Source of the DNA: Planctomycetota bacterium
GTDB lineage: Bacteria; Planctomycetota; UBA1135; GCA-002686595
DNA length: 64,000 nt
Reading direction: 5' to 3'
Assembly (NCBI GenBank): GCA_002862085.1
Contig: PKCK01000013.1
Coordinates: 62,001-126,000, forward strand
Part shown: positions 17,869 through 24,626 of the stretch, piece after piece
Position numbering within the stretch: position 1 is the stretch's first letter
Layout: the number at the start of each line of letters is the position of its first letter
The notes under the pieces: generated by a model
The model's input: only the letters and a program-made list of their open reading frames with translations
What the model was told of the DNA's origin: nothing
Database searches by the model: none
Translations under genes and position numbers: made by a program

Positions 17869-18195
17869 TCAGCGCCACGCCCGCTCTGCGGAGGAAGCAG
17901 CCGCGTGTTCGCAGGAACCGATCTCGAGGAGCGGAACGGTGCATGAGCCGATACCGCTTCCGGAAAGATCACCGGGAGAGCGAGGGCGGCTCACTGCACG
18001 AAGGAGGCTTCGCTGCCAGCCGTTGTCGCCGAACGCTTCCTGCGGATCATCGAGGGCGCGCCCGGCGGGCGACCCTCCTCTGCTGAGGTGCGCTGCCGCG
18101 ACGACGTGGCGGACGATCCACGCTCCTGCGAACGCGAGGAGCAGTCCGAGCGCGAAGAGCGCGATGGAGGATGAGTTCGAGAGCGCGAGAGCCAT
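17869..18195 (-). CDS. Small membrane protein, hypothetical
   Basis: 108 residues, ATG 18195. A single strong hydrophobic segment (SIALFALGLLLAFAGAWIV) at about residues 10-30 is followed by a basic, then mixed-composition tail with no recognisable domain. It lies between the tRNA-Met and DJ-1 genes. Expression is uncertain: the start and membrane helix look real, but the C-terminal half is Arg/Ser-rich and could be chance coding. Confidence 0.4.
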   Translation of the reverse strand: MALALSNSSSIALFALGLLLAFAGAWIVRHVVAAAHLSRGGSPAGRALDDPQEAFGDNGWQRSLLRAVSRPRSPGDLSGSGIGSCTVPLLEIGSCEHAAASSAERAWR

Positions 18196-18303
18196 GCACC
18201 GACCCTAGGTGCAACGATCCGATTCAGCAATCGAGCGCGGGCGGCGACCCGCCCGCCGCCGGGCGCCTCGGCGCTCGAGGCGCCCCGTCCGAGGAAGGGG
18301 TGG

Positions 18304-18380
18304 TGGTAGCGGTGGAGGGACTTGAACCCCCGACACGCGGATTATGATTCCGCTGCTCTAACCAGCTGAGCTACACCGCC
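18304..18380 (-). tRNA. tRNA-Met (CAT anticodon), CCA encoded
   Basis: The reverse strand folds as a complete cloverleaf. The acceptor GGCGGTG pairs with CACCGCT (one G-T at the first pair), followed by A73 and an encoded CCA. The D-arm is GCTCAGCTGGTTAGAGC, the anticodon stem GCGGA/TCCGC has loop ATCATAA (CAT anticodon), and the T-arm GGGGGTTCAAGTCCCTC. The sequence looks like elongator tRNA-Met; a CAT anticodon could also be the lysidine-modified tRNA-Ile2, which I think less likely. Confidence 0.95.
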
Positions 18381-18450
18381 GACCGTCTCGCGGTCCGGCT
18401 TCGAGGCCGCGCTGCGAGGGCGAAGACGATAGCGGCCGGTCGAGCGGGGA

Positions 18451-19086
18451 TCAAGCGCCCTGCCACGCCTCTCGGATGAGGGCGGGGTCCGCTCCCCCGC
18501 AGTCCGTTCCGCGGACCGTGTGGTAACCCACGTGCACCTCCGCCGGAACTCCCGTCTCGCCGCAGAAGGTCCTGCAGGCGTCGATCGGGCGCGAATAGAG
18601 GTGGAGTGAGATCGCTCTGGTGCCCGGTCGGGGCCGGATCAGGTGCACTGCGATGTCGTCGTGGATGTAGGCCACCCCCCCCTGCGGGAAGGCCTTCACG
18701 CGGCCGGGCTGGAGGAGCGCGCCGCCCTTCGGCTCGGCGAAGTGAAGCTCCTCGAGCTCACCCTCGAGGACCGCCATCCAGCACTGCTGCCCCGCGTGGT
18801 CGTGGATCGGGGACGCCTGCCCCTCGCTCCAGCACAGGAGCAGCAACTCGAAGTCGCCGCAGCGCCAGACGAGGTTCCGGCTGTAGGTGTCCTCTCGGAA
18901 GTGGACGTAAGGACGCCAGGTCTCCTCCGAGGCCGCGTAGTCGCGAAGGAGAGCCGCAACAGCCGGACCCTCTGCGGGCTCCTCGCCGCGCAGGACCCCT
19001 TCGAGCGCCTCGGTCAAGCGGTCGAGTGAACAGTCCGCGCTGCGCTGGGCGGGCGGACACAGGCCAGGGGCGAGTTCGATGCTCAT
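18451..19086 (-). CDS. Cysteine dioxygenase family protein (type I, cupin)
   Basis: 211 residues from ATG 19086; an upstream ATG at 19137 would overlap the preceding gene. The iron-binding cupin motif is HDH (His95, His97) with His162 in SLHLYS. YSRN (residues 68-71) is the substrate-carboxylate arginine motif of cysteine dioxygenase, and Tyr164 matches the active-site tyrosine. The eukaryotic crosslinking Cys is Gly109, as in most bacterial enzymes. CDO oxidises L-cysteine with O2 to cysteine sulfinate. It lies 13 bp downstream of the NifS-like gene in the same transcription unit, suggesting a joint role in cysteine sulfur oxidation. A related thiol dioxygenase (mercaptopropionate) is possible. 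Confidence 0.9.
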   Translation of the reverse strand: MSIELAPGLCPPAQRSADCSLDRLTEALEGVLRGEEPAEGPAVAALLRDYAASEETWRPYVHFREDTYSRNLVWRCGDFELLLLCWSEGQASPIHDHAGQQCWMAVLEGELEELHFAEPKGGALLQPGRVKAFPQGGVAYIHDDIAVHLIRPRPGTRAISLHLYSRPIDACRTFCGETGVPAEVHVGYHTVRGTDCGGADPALIREAWQGA

Positions 19087-19099
19087 CGCGAACGGTCGG

Positions 19100-20296
19100 T
19101 CAAGCGGAGGGTTCGATGCGTGTGCCCTTGAGGACACGCTCGAGGATGTCGATGGCGCCTTCGACCTCGGCGGCGCGAGTCGTGCTCCCGAGGCTGAAGC
19201 GCAGGCTCTGGGTCGCGCGAGCGTCGTCGCACCCCATCGCGCGGAGGACGTGGGAAGGCCGCGGAACGGAGGGAGCCACGACCGCGAGATCCGCGCCTGG
19301 CTCGGATGCCGCGCGCGAGGCCTGCGCGGTGACCGAGAGTCCCTCCTCCCCCAGCGCGCGCTGTAGATCGAGCGCGTCGTGGCCCGGGAACCAGACGCTG
19401 GCCGTGTTCGGCAGGTCAGGACCGGTCCCGTTCCTCACCGCGCCGACGCCGAGGGCCGCGATGCCCTCGAGCAGGCGATCGCGGAGCGTGCGGAGGCCGG
19501 GTCCAGGAACGGCGCCGGGGGCCGCGTGTCGCTCCATGGCCGCACCGAGGCCCACCGCCCCGAGGGTGTTCTCGGTGCCGCTACGCAGCCCGTCCTGCTG
19601 GCCGCAGCCGAGCATCAACGGCGCCACCTCGACGCCCTCCCGCATCCAGAGTGCGCCGATGCCCTTGGGGGCGTGGAGCTTGTGCCCCGACACGCTGACG
19701 AGGTCGCAGCCGAGACGCTCGACGTCGATCGTGACCTTGCCGGCCCCGCAGACGGCGTCGACGAAGAGCCACGCTCCAGCGGCGCGGACGATCCCGCTGA
19801 CCTCCGCGACCGGCTGGAGAATGCCCGTCTCGTTGTTCGCGAGCATCAGGGCCACGAGGGCCGTGTCCGGCCGAATCGCGGCGGCGAGATTCGTGACACT
19901 CGGAGCGCCGCTCGGGTCCACATCGACCCAGGTGACCTCGAAGCCCTCACGCGCCAGCTGCTCCGCGGGCCGTACGACGGAGAGATGCTCGTGCCGCGCG
20001 AGGACGAGATGACGGCGGCCGTCACGCGCAGCCCGGGCGCGCGCGGCGCCGAGCATCGCGAGGTTGTTCGACTCGGTTCCCCCGGAGGTGAGGACGATCT
20101 CGCCGCCGCTGGCTCCGATGGCAGCGGCCACGCGGGCCTTCGCCTCGGCGATGGCGGCCCGCGCTGCGAGGCCGTCGGGATGCCCTGCGCCTGCGTTGCC
20201 CCAGTAGCCCTCGACGAAGATGCGCAGCTCGTGTGAGACCTCCGGCGTCACGGGCGTCGAGCCGTTGTGGTCGAGGTAGATTCGCGTCCGCTCCAT
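19100..20296 (-). CDS. NifS/IscS-like class V aminotransferase lacking the catalytic cysteine
   Basis: 398 residues from ATG 20296 (a GTG at 20305 overlapping the cupin stop is also possible). It is a PLP enzyme of the cysteine desulfurase fold: YLDHNGSTPVTP at the N-terminus, SGGTESNN (71-78), His104, Asp180 in VDAVCGAGK, PLP-binding Lys206 in SGHKLHAPKG, and RSGTENT. Two active-site features deviate. The residue matching IscS Gln183 is Cys183. The mobile loop normally reading SAC-x-SG...PSHVL here reads LAVVAPSVPRPSHVLRAMG, placing Val340 where Cys328 should be. Without that Cys, persulfide formation is not expected. Cysteine sulfinate desulfinase or selenocysteine lyase activity is possible, because in E. 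coli CsdB selenocysteine lyase activity does not need the Cys. The neighbouring cysteine dioxygenase would supply cysteine sulfinate. Confidence 0.88.
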   Translation of the reverse strand: MERTRIYLDHNGSTPVTPEVSHELRIFVEGYWGNAGAGHPDGLAARAAIAEAKARVAAAIGASGGEIVLTSGGTESNNLAMLGAARARAARDGRRHLVLARHEHLSVVRPAEQLAREGFEVTWVDVDPSGAPSVTNLAAAIRPDTALVALMLANNETGILQPVAEVSGIVRAAGAWLFVDAVCGAGKVTIDVERLGCDLVSVSGHKLHAPKGIGALWMREGVEVAPLMLGCGQQDGLRSGTENTLGAVGLGAAMERHAAPGAVPGPGLRTLRDRLLEGIAALGVGAVRNGTGPDLPNTASVWFPGHDALDLQRALGEEGLSVTAQASRAASEPGADLAVVAPSVPRPSHVLRAMGCDDARATQSLRFSLGSTTRAAEVEGAIDILERVLKGTRIEPSA

Positions 20297-20301
20297 CGGT
20301 G

Positions 20302-20694
20302 TCACCCCGCTCCCTCCTCCTTCGCGACGAGCTCGGTGCCCCGATGAGCCACCGCGAAGAGAACGCAGGCGCGATTGGCCGCGCCCTCGGGCTGCTCCGC
20401 GTCGCCGAGGGCCACGGGCGAGTGAACGCTGCCCGCTGGATAGCGGTGGAAGCCGCCCGCGGCCAGCTCGAACCCGTCGGCGTCGCGATAGCCTCCGCTC
20501 AGCACGAGGACGTCCTCGGCGCCGAGGTGACGGTGCGCGGGATATCCCCGGCCCGGAGCCATCCGGATGAGGACCGTCATCGAGGACTCGTCCTCGGCTC
20601 CGGACAGATCGATCCACTGCACGCCCTCGTGGCGGGTGTGCTGCCAGGGCAGGCCCTCGAGGCCCGCGTCGATCCTGAGCCCGGGAATCTTCAC
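20302..20694 (-). CDS. ChrR-like cupin protein
   Basis: 130 residues, ATG 20694. A short cupin with YPAHRHLGAEDVLVLSGGY (metal ligands His, His, Glu) and a second motif GGFHRYPAGSVHSP. This resembles the C-terminal ChrR cupin, which in anti-sigma factors and stand-alone proteins binds metal and responds to oxidants, but there is no anti-sigma N-terminal zinc domain here. It is the first gene of the cupin-nifS-like-CDO set; its stop is 6 bp from the NifS-like ATG, so it is probably cotranscribed. It may be a thiol or sulfur dioxygenase-like enzyme or a metal-binding sensor. Function unknown. Confidence 0.82.
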   Translation of the reverse strand: MKIPGLRIDAGLEGLPWQHTRHEGVQWIDLSGAEDESSMTVLIRMAPGRGYPAHRHLGAEDVLVLSGGYRDADGFELAAGGFHRYPAGSVHSPVALGDAEQPEGAANRACVLFAVAHRGTELVAKEEGAG

Positions 20695-20765
20695 ATTGGA
20701 AGAGTACCGAACGACCCCCCCCCGGAGCGCTACAGGGATCGCTTCGAAAAGCCGATGTAGGACCT

Positions 20766-21281
20766 GTGGGCCAGTTCGATCCAGCAGCGCGTGACGGAGC
20801 CAGGGCGTCCTACGACCCCGTCCTCACCACCGCGACGGAGCGAATGGTGGAGACCGCCGCGCAGCTGGGCGATGCCGCGCTCCCCGCGGCGCTCCTCCGT
20901 GAGATCAGGCTCCACGGCCTGGCCGACCGCGCAACGATCTGGCGCAGGGGCGCGGAAGCCTGGGTCCTTCAGCGTTCCCTGGGGGGAGCCACCCCTGACC
21001 CCGACGCCGCTGCGGCCCCCGGCTGGCGAACCGTCGGGGTCGAGACGTTCTCCCTCGGTCCCGAGCGCGCCCTCGTGGTGGACGGGCCCGCCGTCCCCAC
21101 CGGCGGAGATCTGGAGGCAGTACGGAGCCTCGTGGAGGCCCTGGCGACGCTTGCTGGGGCACTGCTGACGACCCCGCACCGCTCCGCCCTCTTGGACGAC
21201 GTCGACCTCGTCCCCCCTGCCTTGCCTGGCCCTGGCTCGGGGGAACAGGACGGGAACGAGGCGCGCGACGAAGCTGCCTGA
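20766..21281 (+). CDS. Hypothetical protein, possibly GAF-like
   Basis: 171 residues from GTG 20766; a later in-frame ATG at 20844 would give 145. Codon usage is clearly coding. Residues about 25-145 have alternating helices and strands (LLREIRLHGLADRATIWRR, AWVLQRSLG, VGVETFSLG, then SLVEALATLAGALL) that look GAF-like, but no ligand motif is visible. The C-terminus is Pro/Gly-rich. It is divergent from the cupin gene, 71 bp away, so regulation could be shared. I do not recognise the family. Confidence 0.6.
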   Translation: MGQFDPAARDGARASYDPVLTTATERMVETAAQLGDAALPAALLREIRLHGLADRATIWRRGAEAWVLQRSLGGATPDPDAAAAPGWRTVGVETFSLGPERALVVDGPAVPTGGDLEAVRSLVEALATLAGALLTTPHRSALLDDVDLVPPALPGPGSGEQDGNEARDEAA

Positions 21282-21641
21282 GCGCGCCGCGAAGGCCGAT
21301 CCTCGGCGCCACGTGCCCCGGGATCGACCTGAGTTCGACGGTGCCCTGGGCTCCGCATCGTCCCTGGAACCACCCTCGAACTCCCCGCGGTGCCCTTCGC
21401 GTCGACCTGGAGTCCAGGCCGGGCGCGTTTCAGCGCATTCGAGCGCGAGGGTGTATCGAGAGGTGGCGAAGCGTCACGAGCCGCGGCGCGATCCGGGGAG
21501 TTCGGTGGACTTCTCTCCCCCGGACCGGTGACGCCAGCGTCACTCGTCCTTGGCCGGATACGCGCCGATCCGTGGCCAGCGGTGAGGAAGCGCTGGATCA
21601 CGCCTATGATCTCGGGCCGCCCCAGGCACACGAACGCCGCC
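21282..21641. other. Intergenic region upstream of the TraB/GumN gene
   Basis: Nothing recognisable. An open frame runs through it into the downstream gene but has Arg/Ser-rich, non-protein-like composition and no motif. It presumably holds the TraB/GumN promoter. Confidence 0.45.
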
Positions 21642-22685
21642 ATGAACCGTACGACCCACAGCATCATCCTCGCCCCGCTCGCGCTCCTCGTCGCCGCCTA
21701 CGCCGCGCCCGCGGCGCAAGAAACACCGGCGCCTGCGCCCCAGGCATCGGCGCCGCCCGCGGCGCCGATGACCTCGCCGTTCCTCTGGCGGATCGAGGGA
21801 CATGGCGCGGCCGCGTACCTCTACGGGACGATCCACCTGCCGGACGACCGCGTCCTCTCGCTCCCCGACACCGTGGAGCGCGCGTTCTCCGAGTCCGGCG
21901 CGTTCTACGCGGAGATCGAGGCGACGGCGGAGTCCCAGGCCCGGGTGCAACGCGCCGCGATGCTCGAGCCCGGGGTCGACCTCGATCAGTACGTCGACGC
22001 CGCCACCTGGAAGCGCATCGACGCGCGGCTCGCCGCGAAGGGTGTCAACGCGCCGACGCGAGCGGCGATCAAACGCATGGAGCCGTGGGCGATCAGCGCA
22101 CTTCTCCCCACCCTCGACTACTTCGAGGACCAGATGCGCGGCAAGGCTCCGCTGGACAAGGCCCTCTACGAGCGCGCGGCGAAGGACGGAAAGACAGTCG
22201 GTGGACTCGAGACCGTCGCCGAACAGCTGGCCGTCTTCGGCGCCTTCACCCGCGAGGAGCACACACGTATGCTCGCGGACTCCCTCGACCAGCTCGACGC
22301 CTACGATGCGAAGGGGCGCGACCTGATCGAGGAGATGATCTCGGCGTGGCGCTCCGGCGCGGACGCGAAGCTCATGGAGCTCCTCGACGACGGCTTCGGC
22401 ACGGATCCAGCCGTCCGCGCCCGGATGGAGCGCCAGCTGCTCTGGAACCGCAACCAGCTCCTCGCGGATCGGATGGCCAGGAAGATCAAGGCGGCACCCG
22501 CCACGACGATCTTCTTCGCCGTCGGCGCGCTGCACCTCCCTGACCCCAGGCGCCCGGAGGGCCTCGAAGGCCCTGCGCTCAAGGAATTCGCCACCAAGAA
22601 GGGGCTCGTGACCCTTCTCCGCGAGCGCGGCTTCCAGCTCACGCGCGTCGCCGCGCCCGCGAAGGCCGCCGCCGGCGGACGCTGA
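21642..22685 (+). CDS. TraB/GumN family protein (TIKI-like), exported
   Basis: 347 residues from ATG 21642, with a clear signal peptide (to about residue 26, APAAQ). The family motifs are two GxxH elements: GTIH (residues 62-65) in YLYGTIHLPD and GALH in FFAVGALHLPDP near the C-terminus. A conserved Glu lies in LETVAEQ. Eukaryotic TIKI proteins are metalloproteases; in bacteria the GumN/TraB family is common but poorly characterised. The long upstream in-frame extension to 21390 is rejected as non-coding. Monocistronic. Confidence 0.9.
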   Translation: MNRTTHSIILAPLALLVAAYAAPAAQETPAPAPQASAPPAAPMTSPFLWRIEGHGAAAYLYGTIHLPDDRVLSLPDTVERAFSESGAFYAEIEATAESQARVQRAAMLEPGVDLDQYVDAATWKRIDARLAAKGVNAPTRAAIKRMEPWAISALLPTLDYFEDQMRGKAPLDKALYERAAKDGKTVGGLETVAEQLAVFGAFTREEHTRMLADSLDQLDAYDAKGRDLIEEMISAWRSGADAKLMELLDDGFGTDPAVRARMERQLLWNRNQLLADRMARKIKAAPATTIFFAVGALHLPDPRRPEGLEGPALKEFATKKGLVTLLRERGFQLTRVAAPAKAAAGGR

Positions 22686-22724
22686 GGTCCACGGCCCGGA
22701 CGCTGCACTCCAGCCCCCTGGGGC

Positions 22725-24302
22725 TCAGGGCGTGGTGACTTTCCAGTTCGCCGCCGCTCCGAACGGCTCGATCAGGGTCAGCACCTCGGTGGAGTCGTCG
22801 TAGCACCAGCTCGGGGACGAACCCGTGGAGCAGCGCTCGAGGGCGACGAGGCCGTTGCGCGTGACGAGCGTGGGGCGATCGTCCACCCCCATGAGCGACA
22901 CGAGGTGGCCTGTCCCGTCGGCGGAGGAGAGCTGGACTTCGAGCGGGTTCGCCGAGCGGAGATCCAGAGCCGAGAGGTCGACGTTCAGGCCGCGCACGTT
23001 CTCCATCGAGGTGACCTCGATCAAGTCCCGGACCCGATCCGCGACGAAGTCGAAGGAGGAGAACGCACCAGGCTGCTCCTGGAACACGTCGAAGCCGTAC
23101 CACCGGCCACTGCGGTCCGCGAGGCACCTGCCGAAGGGAGGCATCTCCACCAGCGACTTGCTCTCGAACCAGTCGTAGAGATCGGCGGTGTCCACCGACT
23201 CCCAGCAGTGCCCGTCCGGGAAGCCCGGCGGGAGGTTCAGGCACTCCGACGGCGCGACGACGACGATCTCCTCGTACAGCGCGAATGGCAGTGACTGCAT
23301 GAACGCCGTGAGCGACTGCGACTGCGTCGAGAGGTAGGTGAGAGTGTCGTTGCTCGCGTAGTAGGTCCGCGTGTCCACGAAGGCGAGGTTCGTGGCCATG
23401 TGGCGCCCCTGAGGAATCAACGCGCCGTTCGGATCGAGGTCGACGGTCGAGCTGCGCTGGTACTCGAAGCGCTCCTCGGCGGGCGTCCCTCCGAAGAGCA
23501 GCTCGAGTTCGGGACGCACGACCGGCTCGACGTCCCATACGTTGGACACGCAGACCGTGCCGGTGTGGTTCGCGACGGCTGCGAACGCCCCGGCGTCGCA
23601 GTCGCGGTGGCGGGCGGCGAAGCTCATGGCGGAGCCGCCGCCCATGGAGTGCCCCACGCCGTACACCCGATCGCGATCGACCGCGTAGATGTCCATCACC
23701 CAGCGGATGAGCACCTCGACGTGCTCCTGGCTCTGGACGCTGCCGTAGTTGACGAAGGGGTCACCGACGGCGCTGCGCTGGACCGGAGCGAGGAAGAACC
23801 AGTTCCGCGCGGCGGCCTCCGTCAGCAGGTCGGTTCCCAGGGAGACCTCCAGGTGGCTCCGCCTGAACGAGTGGAACCCGACGACCATGGGCCGTTCGAC
23901 CCCCGGTGGGAGGGCCGGCACGTGCAGCGAGAAGAACTCCTCGAGTCCCGTCGAGGGAATGACGAGCTTGAGGTTGTAAGCGGTCCCGCCCGCCGAGGGG
24001 GTCACCAGCGGCGTCCCGGACTCCGAACTCGCCGGCGCAGCGGTCGCGGAGATGAGGGCGAGGGCGTTGTTGGAGAGCCGCGTCGCCATCGCGTTCCCCT
24101 GCAGTCCCGGACCCGTCAACGAGCGGCCGAGGAGCCGGCGCGCCGCCGTCCAGGGGCCCGCTCCTTGAACGATCGGCCGGGTCTGGCCCGTCGCCACGTT
24201 CACCCCCGTCGTTCGCTGACGCGCTGAAGCACTGTCGTTCGTGCAGAGCACGAGCGCCAGGAGGGCTCCGGTGAGCGTGAAGAGATGCCTCGATGCCATC
24301 AT
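22725..24302 (-). CDS. Secreted alpha/beta hydrolase (esterase/PHB depolymerase-like)
   Basis: 525 residues from ATG 24302 (24299 also possible), starting with a signal peptide ending near DSASA. Residues about 140-290 hold an alpha/beta hydrolase core: RPMVVGFHSF, then a helix RWVMDIYAVDRDRVYGVGHSMGGGSAMSFAARH with the GHSMG nucleophile elbow. An unusual insert with many Tyr/Thr/Ser residues and six or more Cys follows (CDAGAFAAVANH, CVSNVWD, CLNLPPGF). The C-terminus about 430-525 is beta-rich (LEVQLSSADGTG, WKVTTP) and may be a separate module. Closest in feel to LpqC/PHB-depolymerase-like secreted esterases. Substrate unknown. Confidence 0.75.
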   Translation of the reverse strand: MMASRHLFTLTGALLALVLCTNDSASARQRTTGVNVATGQTRPIVQGAGPWTAARRLLGRSLTGPGLQGNAMATRLSNNALALISATAAPASSESGTPLVTPSAGGTAYNLKLVIPSTGLEEFFSLHVPALPPGVERPMVVGFHSFRRSHLEVSLGTDLLTEAAARNWFFLAPVQRSAVGDPFVNYGSVQSQEHVEVLIRWVMDIYAVDRDRVYGVGHSMGGGSAMSFAARHRDCDAGAFAAVANHTGTVCVSNVWDVEPVVRPELELLFGGTPAEERFEYQRSSTVDLDPNGALIPQGRHMATNLAFVDTRTYYASNDTLTYLSTQSQSLTAFMQSLPFALYEEIVVVAPSECLNLPPGFPDGHCWESVDTADLYDWFESKSLVEMPPFGRCLADRSGRWYGFDVFQEQPGAFSSFDFVADRVRDLIEVTSMENVRGLNVDLSALDLRSANPLEVQLSSADGTGHLVSLMGVDDRPTLVTRNGLVALERCSTGSSPSWCYDDSTEVLTLIEPFGAAANWKVTTP

Positions 24303-24626
24303 TGCCGGGAGGGAAAGCCGGCGCGGGAAGCGTCCAGCACGCGACGGGACACCGGCGTCGATGAGGAGGAACTCAGCGCTCGAGGCCGGCCAGCGCGCGG
24401 TGCAGCCAGCACCCAAAGAGTAGGGAAGCCTGCTCCGAAGGGCTGGCAGCGCGTCGCACAATCCAGCGCGGTGAATCCAATCGAGCCCTCTCGGTCGATT
24501 CACGCTTTTAGCAGTTTCTAAGCTTGCGCGTCGCCGATGGTGCTTGGCGCGGCTCTGGCGAGGGCTCCGCAGTCGAGAAGACAGCCTTCCGACGAAACTC
24601 GACCAGCGCATTCCCAGATTGAGAAC
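24303..24626. other. Intergenic, AT-richer patch
   Basis: No gene seen. Bases about 24497-24527 are locally AT-rich compared with their surroundings. Either flanking minus-strand gene could use this region, as promoter for the esterase or 3' region for the beta-sandwich protein. No clear terminator hairpin or -10/-35 pair was identified. Confidence 0.35.

Noticed and set aside
21390-21641. Longer start for the TraB/GumN gene at 21390
   Set aside because: It would bury the signal peptide behind 84 non-conserved Arg/Ser-rich residues.
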